Shown: positions 47,483 through 58,747, counted from the first letter of the stretch. The stretch is 64,000 nt of DNA from Pseudomonas sp. R76 (GCF_009834565.1 NZ_CP019428.1:4278001-4342000); one strand, 5' to 3'. Notes: generated by a model from the sequence alone, not told the origin. Made by a program: numbers and translations.

Positions 47483-48346
47483 ATGCCAGCGTTGATCCAC
47501 GCCTTTCTGGACGAGGCATCGTCGACCTTCACCTACGTCATCCATGAAAATGACGGCGGTCCATGCGCCATTGTCGACTCGGTGCTCAATTACGACCCGG
47601 CCTCGGGGCGCACCGACACAGCCCAAGCCGACAAAGTCATCGCCTTTGTGCGTGAGTACGGCTTGCAGGTGCAATGGCTGCTGGAAACCCACGCCCATGC
47701 CGATCACCTGTCCGCCGCGCCTTACCTGCGGCGCACGTTGGGCGGCAAAATCGCGATTGGTCAGTCGATCAGCAAGGTCCAGGGCGTGTTCAAGAATTTG
47801 TTCAACCTGGAACCGGCGTTTCGCGTCGATGGTTCGCAGTTCGACCATTTGTTTGCGCCGGACGAGGTCTTTTATATCGGCAACCTCAAAGCCCAGGCGC
47901 TGCATGTGCCGGGGCATACTCCGGCGGACATGGCCTACCTGATCGAAGATCGCTTGATTCTGGTGGGTGACACGCTGTTCATGCCCGATGTGGGTACGGC
48001 GCGCTGCGACTTTCCTGGCGGCGATGCGCGGCAGTTGTATGCGTCGATGCGCAAGTTGCTGGCCTTCCCTGTGGAGACCGAGCTGTACGTGTGCCATGAC
48101 TACCCGCCCGAAGGCCGGGAGGCCAAGTGCCTGACCACCGTCGCTGAACAGCGCGCGGGGAATATTCATGTGCATAACGGGGTGGATGAGGCGGCGTTTG
48201 TGGCGATGCGCACGCAACGTGATGCCGGGTTGGGGATGCCGACGTTGTTGCTGCCGGCGATTCAGGTGAATGTGCGGGCGGGGCATATGCCGCCGGCGGA
48301 GGAGAATGGGGTGGTTTACCTGAAGATTCCGCTTAACCAACTTTGA
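47483..48346 (+). CDS. ETHE1-like persulfide dioxygenase (Blh type)
   Basis: 287 residues. Metallo-beta-lactamase fold with the zinc/iron-ligand motif His70-x-His72-x-Asp74-His75 (ETHAHADHLSA), a further His in HVPGHTPADMAY and Asp in GDTLFMPDVG. The VHNGVD and PAIQVNVRAGHMP segments fit the Blh/ETHE1 group rather than glyoxalase II. It oxidises glutathione persulfide to sulfite. Divergent from the BigR-type repressor, matching the bigR-blh arrangement known from other proteobacteria. Confidence 0.92.
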   Translation: MPALIHAFLDEASSTFTYVIHENDGGPCAIVDSVLNYDPASGRTDTAQADKVIAFVREYGLQVQWLLETHAHADHLSAAPYLRRTLGGKIAIGQSISKVQGVFKNLFNLEPAFRVDGSQFDHLFAPDEVFYIGNLKAQALHVPGHTPADMAYLIEDRLILVGDTLFMPDVGTARCDFPGGDARQLYASMRKLLAFPVETELYVCHDYPPEGREAKCLTTVAEQRAGNIHVHNGVDEAAFVAMRTQRDAGLGMPTLLLPAIQVNVRAGHMPPAEENGVVYLKIPLNQL

Positions 48347-48360
48347 AATGGGATCTTAAT

Positions 48361-48448
48361 GTGGGAGCGGGCTTGCTCGCGAAAGCGGTGGGTCAGTCAA
48401 CTAATTCTGTGCCTGGTACACCGCTTTCGCGAGCAAGCCCGCTCCCAC
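48361..48448. repeat. Paired REP element, second sequence type
   Basis: Core GTGGGAGCGGGCTTGCTCGC plus GAA, different from the CTGGCTTGCC type seen elsewhere; inverted copy at the other end. Confidence 0.9.
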
Positions 48449-48472
48449 ATTTTTACAGCGGCGCGGCTGAGG

Positions 48473-48961
48473 TCATGTACCGAGGCTGATGCCGTTGGCT
48501 GGCAAGGGCAACGCCGTCTTATAGCGCACTTGCTTGAGCGCAAAGCTTGAGCGGATGTTGGCCACCCCCGGCACTTTGGTCAGAAAATCCATCATGAAGC
48601 GCTCCAGCGACTGGATGGTCGGCACCAGCACGCGGATCAGGTAGTCCGGGTCGCCGGCCATCAGGTAGCACTCCATCACTTCCGGGCGGTCCGAGATCGC
48701 GCCTTCGAACTGCTGCAATGCCAGCTCGTTCTGCTTTTCCAGGCTTACATGGATGAACACGTTGACGTGCAGGCCCAGCAGGTCGGCGTCGAGCAGCGTG
48801 ACCTGGTCGCGAATCAGGCCCAGTTCTTCCATCGCCTTGACCCGGTTGAAACACGGCGTGGGCGACAGGTTGACCGAGCGAGCCAGGTCGGCGTTGGTGA
48901 TGCGGGCGTTCTCCTGCAGGGCGTTGAGAATGCCAATATCGGTACGGTCCAGTTTACGCAT
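48473..48961 (-). CDS. bkdR: Lrp-family activator of the bkd operon, BkdR
   Basis: 162 residues. The N-terminal helix-turn-helix ([30 protein letters not shown]) and C-terminal RAM/AsnC ligand domain ([17 protein letters not shown]) are typical of Lrp. Position divergent from bkdA1 identifies it as BkdR, which in Pseudomonas activates bkd expression in response to branched-chain amino acids. The 195-bp gap to bkdA1 must hold its binding sites. Confidence 0.94.
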   Translation of the reverse strand: MRKLDRTDIGILNALQENARITNADLARSVNLSPTPCFNRVKAMEELGLIRDQVTLLDADLLGLHVNVFIHVSLEKQNELALQQFEGAISDRPEVMECYLMAGDPDYLIRVLVPTIQSLERFMMDFLTKVPGVANIRSSFALKQVRYKTALPLPANGISLGT

Positions 48962-49150
48962 GAGACAAAATCACCTGTTTATTATGGTTATGCAGTTTTT
49001 TTATCCGCAAATGATCGCGAGCGCAACGAAACAGAGATAAATATTCTTCTACGCCACGCCTATGATTGTTGTAGGACAAGATTTCTCCTATCCGGAGACT
49101 GACTGTCAGCTAGCGCGCCCACTACAAGAAATTCACAAGATAGAGCGTAG

Positions 49151-50392
<1,242 letters not shown>

Positions 50393-50393
50393 G

Positions 50394-51452
50394 ATGAACG
50401 ATCACAACAACAGTATTGAACTGGAAACCGCCATGACCACCACCACCATGACCATGATCCAGGCCCTGCGCTCGGCCATGGACGTGATGCTCGAACGTGA
50501 CGATAACGTGGTGGTGTTCGGCCAGGACGTCGGTTACTTCGGCGGCGTGTTCCGTTGCACCGAAGGCTTGCAGAACAAATACGGCAGCTCGCGGGTGTTT
50601 GACGCGCCGATCTCGGAAAGCGGCATCGTCGGCGTGGCGGTGGGCATGGGCGCCTACGGCCTGCGCCCGGTGGCGGAAATCCAGTTCGCCGACTACGTCT
50701 ACCCCGCCACCGACCAGATCATCTCCGAAGCCGCTCGCCTGCGTTATCGCTCGGCCGGCCAGTTCACCGCGCCGCTGACCATGCGCATGCCCTGCGGCGG
50801 CGGCATCTACGGCGGCCAGACCCACAGCCAGAGTATCGAAGCGGTGTTCACCCAGGTTTGCGGCCTGCGCACGGTAATGCCGTCCAACCCGTACGACGCC
50901 AAAGGCCTGCTCATTGCCTCCATCGAAAACGATGACCCGGTGATCTTCCTGGAGCCCAAGCGCCTGTACAACGGCCCGTTCGATGGCCATCACGACCGCC
51001 CGGTGACGCCGTGGTCGAAACACCCGCAAGCGCAAGTGCCGGACGGTTACTACACCGTACCGCTGGACGTGGCCGCCATCGTCCGTCCGGGCTCGGCGGT
51101 CACCGTGCTGACCTACGGCACCACCGTGTATGTGTCGCAAGTTGCTGCCGAAGAAACCGGCATCGACGCCGAGGTCATCGACCTGCGCAGCCTGTGGCCA
51201 CTGGACCTGGAAACCATCGTCAAGTCGGTGAAAAAGACCGGCCGTTGCGTGGTGGTGCACGAAGCCACGCGCACCTGCGGCTTTGGCGCCGAGCTGGTGT
51301 CGCTGGTGCAAGAGCATTGCTTCCACCACCTGGAAGCGCCAATCGAACGCGTCACCGGCTGGGACACGCCCTATCCGCACGCGCAAGAGTGGGCGTATTT
51401 CCCAGGGCCGTCCCGCGTGGGCGCGGCGTTGAAACGGGTCATGGAGGTCTGA
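50394..51452 (+). CDS. bkdA2: Branched-chain 2-oxoacid dehydrogenase E1 beta
   Basis: 352 residues. Partner of E1 alpha in the heterotetramer; contributes the pyrimidine-binding half of the TPP site (QDVGYFGGVFRCTEGL) and the transketolase C-terminal domain (VIDLRSLWPLDLETI, CVVVHEATRTCGFGAELVSL). The N-terminus MNDHNNSI followed by a Thr-rich stretch matches the P. putida protein; an internal ATG (MTTTTMTMIQ) at residue 14 is an alternative start. Confidence 0.97.
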   Translation: MNDHNNSIELETAMTTTTMTMIQALRSAMDVMLERDDNVVVFGQDVGYFGGVFRCTEGLQNKYGSSRVFDAPISESGIVGVAVGMGAYGLRPVAEIQFADYVYPATDQIISEAARLRYRSAGQFTAPLTMRMPCGGGIYGGQTHSQSIEAVFTQVCGLRTVMPSNPYDAKGLLIASIENDDPVIFLEPKRLYNGPFDGHHDRPVTPWSKHPQAQVPDGYYTVPLDVAAIVRPGSAVTVLTYGTTVYVSQVAAEETGIDAEVIDLRSLWPLDLETIVKSVKKTGRCVVVHEATRTCGFGAELVSLVQEHCFHHLEAPIERVTGWDTPYPHAQEWAYFPGPSRVGAALKRVMEV

Positions 51453-52724
51453 ATGGGCACGCACGTTATCAAGATGCCGGACATTGGCGAAGGCATTGCA
51501 GAAGTTGAACTGTCGGTATGGCATGTAAAGGTCGGCGACCTGGTGGTTGAAGACCAGGTGCTGGCGGATGTGATGACCGACAAGGCGATGGTGGACATTC
51601 CCTCGCCGGTGCACGGCAAAGTGATTTCCCTCGGCGGCGAGCCAGGCGAAGTCATGGCCGTGGGCAGTATTTTGATCAGCATTGAAGTGGAAGGCGCGGG
51701 CAACGCCAAGGATGTACCGCCAGTGGCGGCTCCTGCGAAGGCGGCGCCGGTGGTTGAAGCCAAGCCCGCGCCGGTTGAAAGCAAGCCCGCGCCAGCAGTG
51801 ACAAAACCTCAGGCGACCCAGGCGCAAGCCCCGGTGGCCCGTGAAGCCGACGAACGTCCGCTGGCCTCTCCGGCTGTACGCAAACATGCGTTGGATGCTG
51901 GCATCCAGCTACGCCTGGTCCAGGGCTCTGGTCCGGCGGGCCGGATTTTGCACGAAGATTTGGAGGCTTTCTTGCTCGATCGTCCGGGCAAAAAATCAAC
52001 GGCCGCCAACCCTTACGCCGAGCGCAACAACGAAGAGCAAATCCCGGTGATCGGCATGCGCCGCAAGATCGCCCAGCGCATGCAGGACGCCACCCGGCGC
52101 GCCGCGCATTTCAGCTATGTGGAAGAGATCGACGTTACCGCCCTCGACGAGCTGCGCGTGCACCTCAATGAGAAACACGGTGCTACACGCGGCAAGCTGA
52201 CCTTGTTGCCATTTATCGTGCGCGCCATGGTCGTGGCGTTGCGCGACTTCCCGCAGATCAACGCACGGTATGACGACGAAAACCAGGTCATCACCCGCCT
52301 CGGCGCGGTGCATGTAGGCGTCGCCACCCAGAGCGACGTCGGCCTGATGGTGCCGGTGGTGCGTCACGCCGAAGCCCGCAGCCTGTGGGGCAACGCCGAG
52401 GAAATCGCGCGCTTGGCCACTGCCGCACGCAATGGCAAGGCCAGCCGCGATGAGCTGTCGGGCTCGACGATTACATTGACCAGCCTGGGTGCCTTGGGCG
52501 GCATTGTCAGCACGCCGGTGCTGAACCTGCCGGAAGTGGCCATCGTCGGCGTCAACCGCATTGTTGAGCGGCCGATGGTGATCAAGGGCCAGATCGTGGT
52601 CCGCAAGATGATGAACCTCTCCAGCTCCTTCGATCACCGCGTGGTCGATGGCATGGACGCGGCGCAATTCATCCAGGCCATTCGCGGCCTGCTCGAACAA
52701 CCCGCCAGCCTGTTTTTGGAGTAA
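51453..52724 (+). CDS. bkdB: Branched-chain 2-oxoacid dehydrogenase E2 (lipoamide acyltransferase)
   Basis: 423 residues, starting directly after the bkdA2 stop. One N-terminal lipoyl domain with the lipoylated Lys in VMTDKAMVDIPS (about residue 44), an Ala/Pro/Lys linker (95-135), a peripheral subunit-binding domain (ASPAVRKHALDAGI) and a C-terminal catalytic domain with the DHRVVDGMDA active site (His and Asp near 395-399). Forms the core of the complex. Confidence 0.97.
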   Translation: MGTHVIKMPDIGEGIAEVELSVWHVKVGDLVVEDQVLADVMTDKAMVDIPSPVHGKVISLGGEPGEVMAVGSILISIEVEGAGNAKDVPPVAAPAKAAPVVEAKPAPVESKPAPAVTKPQATQAQAPVAREADERPLASPAVRKHALDAGIQLRLVQGSGPAGRILHEDLEAFLLDRPGKKSTAANPYAERNNEEQIPVIGMRRKIAQRMQDATRRAAHFSYVEEIDVTALDELRVHLNEKHGATRGKLTLLPFIVRAMVVALRDFPQINARYDDENQVITRLGAVHVGVATQSDVGLMVPVVRHAEARSLWGNAEEIARLATAARNGKASRDELSGSTITLTSLGALGGIVSTPVLNLPEVAIVGVNRIVERPMVIKGQIVVRKMMNLSSSFDHRVVDGMDAAQFIQAIRGLLEQPASLFLE

Positions 52725-52727
52725 GGC

Positions 52728-54107
52728 ATGTCTGAGACATTGAACACCACGCTGCTGATTATCGGCGGCGGCCCTGGCGGTTATGTGGCGGCCATTCGCG
52801 CCGGTCAGTTGGGCATCCCGACCATTCTGGTCGAAGGCCAGGCGTTGGGCGGCACCTGCTTGAATATCGGCTGCATTCCCTCCAAAGCCTTGATCCACGT
52901 GGCCGAGCAGTTCCAGCAAACCGTGCACCACAGCCAGGGCTCGCAGTTGGGCATCGAAGTGGATGTGCCGACGCTGGACATTCGCAAAAGCGTGGAATGG
53001 AAAGACGGCATCGTCGACCGCCTGACCACCGGCGTCGCTGCGCTGTTGAAGAAGCACAAAGTGCAAGTGATCCACGGCTGGGCCAAGGTGGTCGACGGCA
53101 AGACCGTCGACGTCGGCAACCAGCGTATCCAATGCGATCACCTGCTGTTGGCCACCGGTTCGAAAAGCGTCAACCTGCCGACGTTGCCGATTGGCGGGCC
53201 GATCATCTCCTCCACCGAAGCGCTGGCGCCCACCCGTGTGCCCAAGCGCCTGATTGTGGTCGGCGGCGGCTATATCGGCCTGGAGCTGGGCATTGCCTAC
53301 CGCAAGCTCGGCGCCGAGGTCAGTGTGGTCGAGGCGCAGGAACATATCCTGCCCGCCTACGACGCCGAGCTGACATTGCCGGTGGCCGAATCCCTCAAGC
53401 AATTGGGCGTAAAGCTGTACCTCAAGCACAGCGTCACTGGCTTTGAAAACAACTGCCTGCAAGTGCGCGAACCGAATGGCGACACCTTGTCGCTGGAAAC
53501 CGATCAAGTGCTGGTGGCCGTGGGCCGCAAACCCAACACCCAGGGCTGGAATCTCGAAGCGCTGAACCTGGACATGAACGGTTCGGCGATCAAGATCGAC
53601 AGCCGTTGCCAGACCAGCATGCGCAATGTGTACGCCATTGGTGACCTGAGTGGCGAGCCGATGCTGGCGCACCGGGCCATGGCCCAGGGCGAAATGGTTG
53701 CCGAACTGATCAGCGGCAAGTCCCGCGAATTCAACCCGGCAGCGATCCCGGCGGTGTGCTTTACCGACCCGGAACTGGTGGTGCTCGGCAAGACCCCGGA
53801 CGAAGCCAAGGCCGCCGGCCTGGACTGCATCGTGTCGAGCTTCCCGTTCGCGGCCAATGGCCGGGCGATGACCCTGGAGTCGAAAACCGGCTTCGTGCGC
53901 GTGGTGGCGCGGCGTGACAACCACCTGATCGTCGGCTGGCAAGCGGTGGGCGTTGGCGTGTCCGAGCTGTCCACGGCCTTCGGCCTGAGCCTGGAAATGG
54001 GCTCGCGCCTGGAAGACGTGGCCGGCACCATCCACGCCCATCCGACGCTCGGCGAAGCGGTACAGGAAGCCGCTTTAAGAGCTTTGGGCCACGCGCTGCA
54101 CCTGTAA
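52728..54107 (+). CDS. lpdV: Dihydrolipoyl dehydrogenase LPD-Val (E3)
   Basis: 459 residues, 3 bases after bkdB. FAD site [13 protein letters not shown], redox disulfide Cys45/Cys50 in [18 protein letters not shown] site [10 protein letters not shown] and the C-terminal catalytic His in HAHPTLGE. The bkd-specific E3 that reoxidises the lipoamide of E2 and yields NADH. Last gene of the bkd operon. Confidence 0.96.
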   Translation: MSETLNTTLLIIGGGPGGYVAAIRAGQLGIPTILVEGQALGGTCLNIGCIPSKALIHVAEQFQQTVHHSQGSQLGIEVDVPTLDIRKSVEWKDGIVDRLTTGVAALLKKHKVQVIHGWAKVVDGKTVDVGNQRIQCDHLLLATGSKSVNLPTLPIGGPIISSTEALAPTRVPKRLIVVGGGYIGLELGIAYRKLGAEVSVVEAQEHILPAYDAELTLPVAESLKQLGVKLYLKHSVTGFENNCLQVREPNGDTLSLETDQVLVAVGRKPNTQGWNLEALNLDMNGSAIKIDSRCQTSMRNVYAIGDLSGEPMLAHRAMAQGEMVAELISGKSREFNPAAIPAVCFTDPELVVLGKTPDEAKAAGLDCIVSSFPFAANGRAMTLESKTGFVRVVARRDNHLIVGWQAVGVGVSELSTAFGLSLEMGSRLEDVAGTIHAHPTLGEAVQEAALRALGHALHL

Positions 54108-54122
54108 AACCGCGGTGAGGCC

Positions 54123-54187
54123 ATCGCAGGCAAGCCAGCTCCCACAGGGGAATGCATTGCAAATGTGGGAGCTGGCTTGCCTGCGAT
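54123..54187. repeat. Back-to-back REP pair
   Basis: Here the REP cores point outward (ATCGCAGGCAAGCCAGC first, GTGGGAGCTGGCTTGCC second), the reverse of the usual facing arrangement. Confidence 0.88.
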
Positions 54188-54331
54188 AGCGGCGGATCAG
54201 CCAACGCACATGCCGAATGGCCCGCCCACCCGCTCCCACACCGGCCAAGAATGAAGTATTGTTGCGCCCATCCAGAAAAAAACCGACAAGCCTGCCTTCG
54301 ACCAGGCGGTTGACCAGAGATAGAGGGTGTC

Positions 54332-55351
54332 ATGGGTAACGAAAGCATCAATTGGGACAAGCTGGGTTTTGACTACATCAAGACCGACAAGCGGTTTCTC
54401 CAAGTCTGGAAAAACGGCGAATGGCAAGCAGGCACCCTGACCGACGACAACGTGCTGCACATCAGCGAGGGCTCGACTGCCCTGCACTATGGCCAGCAAT
54501 GCTTTGAAGGCCTCAAGGCCTACCGTTGCAAAGACGGTTCGATCAACCTGTTCCGCCCGGACCAGAACGCCGCACGCATGCAGCGCAGCTGTGCACGCCT
54601 GCTGATGCCGCACGTGTCGACCGAAGACTTCATCGACGCCTGCAAACAAGTGGTCAAGGCCAACGAGCGGTTCATCCCGCCGTACGGCAGCGGCGGTGCG
54701 CTGTACCTGCGCCCGTTCGTGATCGGCACCGGTGACAACATCGGCGTGCGGACCGCGCCGGAGTTCATCTTCTCGGTCTTCGCCATCCCGGTCGGCGCCT
54801 ACTTCAAAGGCGGCCTGGTGCCCCACAACTTCCAGATTTCCACCTTCGACCGCGCCGCGCCACAAGGCACCGGTGCCGCCAAGGTCGGTGGCAACTACGC
54901 CGCCAGCCTGATGCCGGGCGCTGAAGCGAAGAAATCCGGTTTCGCCGACGCGATCTACCTGGACCCGATGACCCATTCGAAAATCGAAGAAGTCGGTTCG
55001 GCCAACTTCTTCGGGATCACCCACGACAACCAGTTCATCACGCCGAAGTCGCCTTCGGTGCTGCCAGGCATCACCCGCCTGTCGCTGATCGAACTGGCCC
55101 AGTCGCGCCTGGGCCTGAAAGTGGTCGAGGGCGAAGTGTTCATCGACAAACTGGATCAGTTCAAGGAAGCCGGTGCCTGCGGCACGGCTGCCGTGATCTC
55201 GCCGATCGGCGGCATCCAGTACAACGGCAAACTGCACGTGTTCCACAGCGAAACCGAAGTGGGCACGATCACCCAGGCGCTCTACAAAGAGCTGACCGGC
55301 GTGCAAACCGGCGACGTCGAAGCGCCAGAAGGCTGGATCGTCAAGGTCTAA
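54332..55351 (+). CDS. ilvE: Branched-chain amino acid aminotransferase
   Basis: 339 residues. Pyridoxal-phosphate fold-type IV aminotransferase of the longer group II type; the PLP-binding Lys is Lys184 in GAAKVGGNYAASL. It interconverts Val/Leu/Ile and their 2-oxoacids. Its place just downstream of bkd supplies the substrate of the Bkd complex in catabolism, and it also serves biosynthesis. It begins about 225 bases after lpdV, behind a REP pair, so it may have its own promoter. Confidence 0.94.
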   Translation: MGNESINWDKLGFDYIKTDKRFLQVWKNGEWQAGTLTDDNVLHISEGSTALHYGQQCFEGLKAYRCKDGSINLFRPDQNAARMQRSCARLLMPHVSTEDFIDACKQVVKANERFIPPYGSGGALYLRPFVIGTGDNIGVRTAPEFIFSVFAIPVGAYFKGGLVPHNFQISTFDRAAPQGTGAAKVGGNYAASLMPGAEAKKSGFADAIYLDPMTHSKIEEVGSANFFGITHDNQFITPKSPSVLPGITRLSLIELAQSRLGLKVVEGEVFIDKLDQFKEAGACGTAAVISPIGGIQYNGKLHVFHSETEVGTITQALYKELTGVQTGDVEAPEGWIVKV

Positions 55352-55382
55352 ACCCAAAAGCCAGCCACACCACAAAACCCAT

Positions 55383-55470
55383 GTGGGAGCTGGCTTGCCT
55401 GCGATAGCGGTCTATCAGTGACTAAACAAGTTGACTGACCCACCGCCATCGCAGGCAAGCCAGCTCCCAC
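55383..55470. repeat. Paired REP element
   Basis: Inverted GTGGGAGCTGGCTTGCC cores between the convergent aminotransferase and acetyltransferase genes. Confidence 0.9.
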
Positions 55471-55487
55471 AGTTGGTTTGGGTGTTC

Positions 55488-56381
55488 TCACACGTTTTTT
55501 GGGATATTCACGCCAATCTTCTTCCCCATACTAATCCTCGGCTCCACCCCATACCCCAACGCCTCGTAAAACCCCACCACCGCGTCATTCCCGCCAGTAA
55601 TCTGCAAATTGATCTTCATGCACCCCAGCGCCGTCAACGCCTGCTCGGCATGCCGCACCAACGACGCGCCCAAACCCTGCCGCCGATAATCGCTGTGCAC
55701 CGCCACCGAATACAGCCAGCCACGATGCCCGTCGTAGCCGGCAAGAATGCTGCCGACCACGGCTTTTTTATCCGTCGCCACAAAGAACAAGCCATCGTTG
55801 ACCGCCAGTTTCTTATCAATCGCCAACGTCGGCAGGTTGTGCGCGGTGTCATAGCCAAACGCCTCCTGCCACAGGGCCACCACTTGCGCGCGGTGCTGAC
55901 GGTCGCGATACGGCCCAATGGGATGGCGAGATAACAACGCCTTCTCCATCACCAACGTGCGCTCGTTGCCGTGGTAGACATTGCGCACCGCGTTGAACCC
56001 CAGCTTGGTATAGAACGGCTCGGCCGTCAGCGAAGACGGCACGCTCAAGACCGTCACCCCGGCTTCGCGGGCACGCAGTTCGATCTCGATCATCAACAGC
56101 CGCCCAATCCCCTGCCCTTGCAGCGCCGGGTTGACGAACACCGAGCGCACCACATTGCCGTCGAGTGCCGCAGTGGCGACGATCACCTGCTCCTGAACCG
56201 CCACCAGCACCACCCGCCGCTGGAGCAAAGCCAGCACAGCGTCAGGCGTAAAATTACTCGCGACCCGAGCAATCACCTCCGCCGGGTAATCCCGCGCATT
56301 ACTGCTGTGCAAGGCAGCCAGGATGACCTGGCTGATCCCTTCGGCATCGGTGGTTTGGGCAAGACGAACAGCGGTAGACAT
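55488..56381 (-). CDS. Double-domain GNAT acetyltransferase (N-GNAT fused to YpeA-like GNAT)
   Basis: 297 residues made of two GNAT modules. The first (about 1-150) has the acetyl-CoA loop VFVNPALQGQGIGRLLM and resembles small YafP/PhnO-like acetyltransferases. The second (about 155-290) closely resembles E. coli YpeA (GGYDGHRG-type ILAGYDGHRGWLYSVAVHSDYRRQGLGASLV, then INLQITGGNDAVVGFYEALGY). Both retain acetyl-CoA motifs, so both may be active. Substrates unknown. Single gene, convergent with the aminotransferase. Confidence 0.85.
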   Translation of the reverse strand: MSTAVRLAQTTDAEGISQVILAALHSSNARDYPAEVIARVASNFTPDAVLALLQRRVVLVAVQEQVIVATAALDGNVVRSVFVNPALQGQGIGRLLMIEIELRAREAGVTVLSVPSSLTAEPFYTKLGFNAVRNVYHGNERTLVMEKALLSRHPIGPYRDRQHRAQVVALWQEAFGYDTAHNLPTLAIDKKLAVNDGLFFVATDKKAVVGSILAGYDGHRGWLYSVAVHSDYRRQGLGASLVRHAEQALTALGCMKINLQITGGNDAVVGFYEALGYGVEPRISMGKKIGVNIPKNV

Positions 56382-56427
56382 GATTCCTCCTGGCTGACGG
56401 CGTTACAACAGACGCAACAATACCAAT

Positions 56428-56514
56428 GTGGGAGCGGGCTTGCTCGCGAATGCAGTCTTCCTGCCAATGCATCTGAACCTGACCCACCGCCTTCGCGAGC
56501 AAGCCCGCTCCCAC
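56428..56514. repeat. Paired REP element, second sequence type
   Basis: Core GTGGGAGCGGGCTTGCTCGC with inverted copy, as at 48361-48448. Lies between the divergent GNAT and ctlX genes. Confidence 0.9.
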
Positions 56515-56670
56515 AGTTTGACCTCATTCCAACCTCTCCAGCCGATTCGGCTGCCCCACCCCACTTTTCAGCTTTCCCGGCTGAGCCGCCCCTCTGTTTC
56601 AGCCGGGATTCCCCCACCACAACGCACAAAATACCCCCACAGCTCAGCCCCCCCATGGACCCGTGCACCC

Positions 56671-57597
56671 ATGCAAACAACAAACACTGTCCTGATGATT
56701 CGCCCGGCGCGCTTTGCCTTCAACCCGGACACCGCGATCAACAACCGCTTCCAGCGCCCGCCCCTCGACCCACTCAGCGCGCAGCACAAAGCGCTGGAAG
56801 AATTTGACGGCTACGTCGACACCCTGCGCCAACACGGCGTCGAAGTGCTGGTGGTCCAGGACACTCCCGCGCCCCACACCCCCGACTCGATCTTCCCCAA
56901 CAACTGGTGGAGCAGCCACGCCGACGGTAGCCTGGTGCTGTACCCGATGGAAGGCCAGAACCGACGCCTGGAGCGCGACAAAGGCGTGCTGCAAGTACTG
57001 GAGCAGCGCTTTGCGATCCACCACACCATCGACCTCAGCCACCTCGAACAACAGAACATCTTCCTCGAAGGCACCGGCAGCATGGTGCTCGACCGCCAGC
57101 ATCGCATCAGCTACGCCTGCCACTCCGGGCGCACCCACCAGGACGCCCTGCGCCAGTTCGCCGAACGCCTCGACTACCAACTCTGCGTGTTCCACGCCGT
57201 CGACCGCCATCACGCGCCGATCTACCACAGCAACGTGATGATGAGCGTCGGCCGCGACCTCTCGGTGGTGTGCCTGCAAGCCTTGCCCGACGCGAGCGAA
57301 CGCATGGGCCTGGAACGCTCACTGCGCGACACCGGCAAAGACATCCTCGCCCTCGACTTCAACCAGCTCGAAGCCTTCGCCGGCAACATGCTCGAAGTCC
57401 ACGACCGCGACGGCCAGCCGCTGCTGGTGATGTCCGCCAGCGCCTGGGGCGCCTTGCACCCTGCCCAGCGCCAACAGGTGGAACGCCACACCCGCCCGGT
57501 GGTGGTGAACATCGACAACATCGAACGCATCGGCGGCGGCAGTGCCCGCTGCATGTTGGCGGAAGTGCACCTGCCTGCCCGCCCCTCATTTCAATAA
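56671..57597 (+). CDS. ctlX: Citrulline utilization hydrolase CtlX family protein
   Basis: 308 residues from the ATG at 56671 (MQTTNTVLMIRPARF). Member of the guanidino-modifying/amidinotransferase fold: FPNNWWSSH (substrate Asp/Asn region), the FLEGTGSMVLDR motif with Glu, a His in HSNVMMSVG and the C-terminal nucleophile Cys in GGSARCMLAEV. CtlX is proposed to turn citrulline into ornithine, ammonia and CO2, which fits the ornithine cyclodeaminase gene directly downstream and the amino acid ABC transporter after it. Confidence 0.88.
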   Translation: MQTTNTVLMIRPARFAFNPDTAINNRFQRPPLDPLSAQHKALEEFDGYVDTLRQHGVEVLVVQDTPAPHTPDSIFPNNWWSSHADGSLVLYPMEGQNRRLERDKGVLQVLEQRFAIHHTIDLSHLEQQNIFLEGTGSMVLDRQHRISYACHSGRTHQDALRQFAERLDYQLCVFHAVDRHHAPIYHSNVMMSVGRDLSVVCLQALPDASERMGLERSLRDTGKDILALDFNQLEAFAGNMLEVHDRDGQPLLVMSASAWGALHPAQRQQVERHTRPVVVNIDNIERIGGGSARCMLAEVHLPARPSFQ

Positions 57598-57608
57598 GGA
57601 GTCTTGCC

Positions 57609-58655
57609 ATGACCCGTTATATCGACGTCAACGATCTCAGCTATCTGGTCTCGCAAAAAGGCCTGCAAACCTGCATCACCGAAATGGCCGAGTACATCCG
57701 CGCCGACTACCTGCGCTGGCAGGATTTCGAAAAATGCGCGCGCCTGGCCAACCACTCGCCGGATGGCGTGATCGAGCTGATGCCGGTGTCCGACGCCTCG
57801 CTGTACGCGTTCAAGTATGTCAACGGCCACCCCAAGAACACCCTGGCCGGCATGCTCACGGTGATGGCCTTCGGCGCGCTGGGCGACGTGGACACCGGCA
57901 AACCCGTATTGCTGGCGGAAATGACCCTGACCACCGCCATCCGCACTGCCGCCACCTCGGCGTTGGTGGCTCGTTACCTGGCGCGCGACAACAGCCGCAG
58001 CATGGCGCTGATCGGCAACGGCTCGCAAAGCGAGTTCCAGGCCCTGGCCTTCCACGCCATGCTCGGCATCAACGAAATCCGCCTGTTCGACATCGACGCC
58101 AAGGCCACCGCCAAACTGGCTGCCAACCTCAAGGCCTTCCCGGCAATCACAGTGATCCTGGCCGGCAGCGTCGCCGAAGCGGTGAAAGGCGCGGACATCG
58201 TCACCACCGTGACGGCCGACAAGGCCTACGCGACCATCCTCACCGACGACATGATCGAGCCCGGCATGCACCTGAATGCCGTGGGCGGCGACTGCCCCGG
58301 CAAGACCGAGCTGGACCGACGTATCGTCGAACGCGCCCGCGTGATCGTCGAGTACGAACCGCAAAGCCGCATCGAAGGCGAAATCCAGCACATGCCGGAA
58401 GATTCGCCAGTCACCGAACTGTGGCAGGTCATCAACGGCCAGAAGCCCGGCCGCGAAAACGCACGCCAAGTGACGCTGTTCGACTCGGTGGGTTTTGCCA
58501 TCGAAGATTACTCGGCACTGCGCTATGTGTTCGATGTGGCCAACGCGTTGGATGTGGGCAGCACACTCGAACTGGTGCCGGACCTGGCCGACCCGAAAGA
58601 CCTGTTTGCACGCTTGGCCCAACAGCCGCGCGCACAGCAGAAAAAGCGCGCCTGA
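57609..58655 (+). CDS. Ornithine cyclodeaminase
   Basis: 348 residues, ATG behind AAGGAG, 11 bases after ctlX. Converts L-ornithine to L-proline and ammonia with tightly bound NAD (mu-crystallin/OCD family). The Rossmann site is SMALIGNGSQSEFQALA; catalytic region MHLNAVGGDCPGKTELD includes the Asp of the ornithine site; the N-terminal KYVNGHPKN loop and MTLTTAIRTAATSA are conserved in true OCDs. Together with CtlX it would route citrulline to proline. Confidence 0.93.
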   Translation: MTRYIDVNDLSYLVSQKGLQTCITEMAEYIRADYLRWQDFEKCARLANHSPDGVIELMPVSDASLYAFKYVNGHPKNTLAGMLTVMAFGALGDVDTGKPVLLAEMTLTTAIRTAATSALVARYLARDNSRSMALIGNGSQSEFQALAFHAMLGINEIRLFDIDAKATAKLAANLKAFPAITVILAGSVAEAVKGADIVTTVTADKAYATILTDDMIEPGMHLNAVGGDCPGKTELDRRIVERARVIVEYEPQSRIEGEIQHMPEDSPVTELWQVINGQKPGRENARQVTLFDSVGFAIEDYSALRYVFDVANALDVGSTLELVPDLADPKDLFARLAQQPRAQQKKRA

Positions 58656-58747
58656 GACCGCTCTGGCCTGCCGCTTTGCGCCCAGGGCAGGCCTGAACTT
58701 CACCGGTAAAAAGCCGATTTAGCGCGCGCAGCAGCCGATTCCGCTGC

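Noticed and set aside
51996..54041. 681-codon minus-strand frame across bkdB and lpdV
   Set aside because: Antisense to two certain genes; composition reflects their codon bias.
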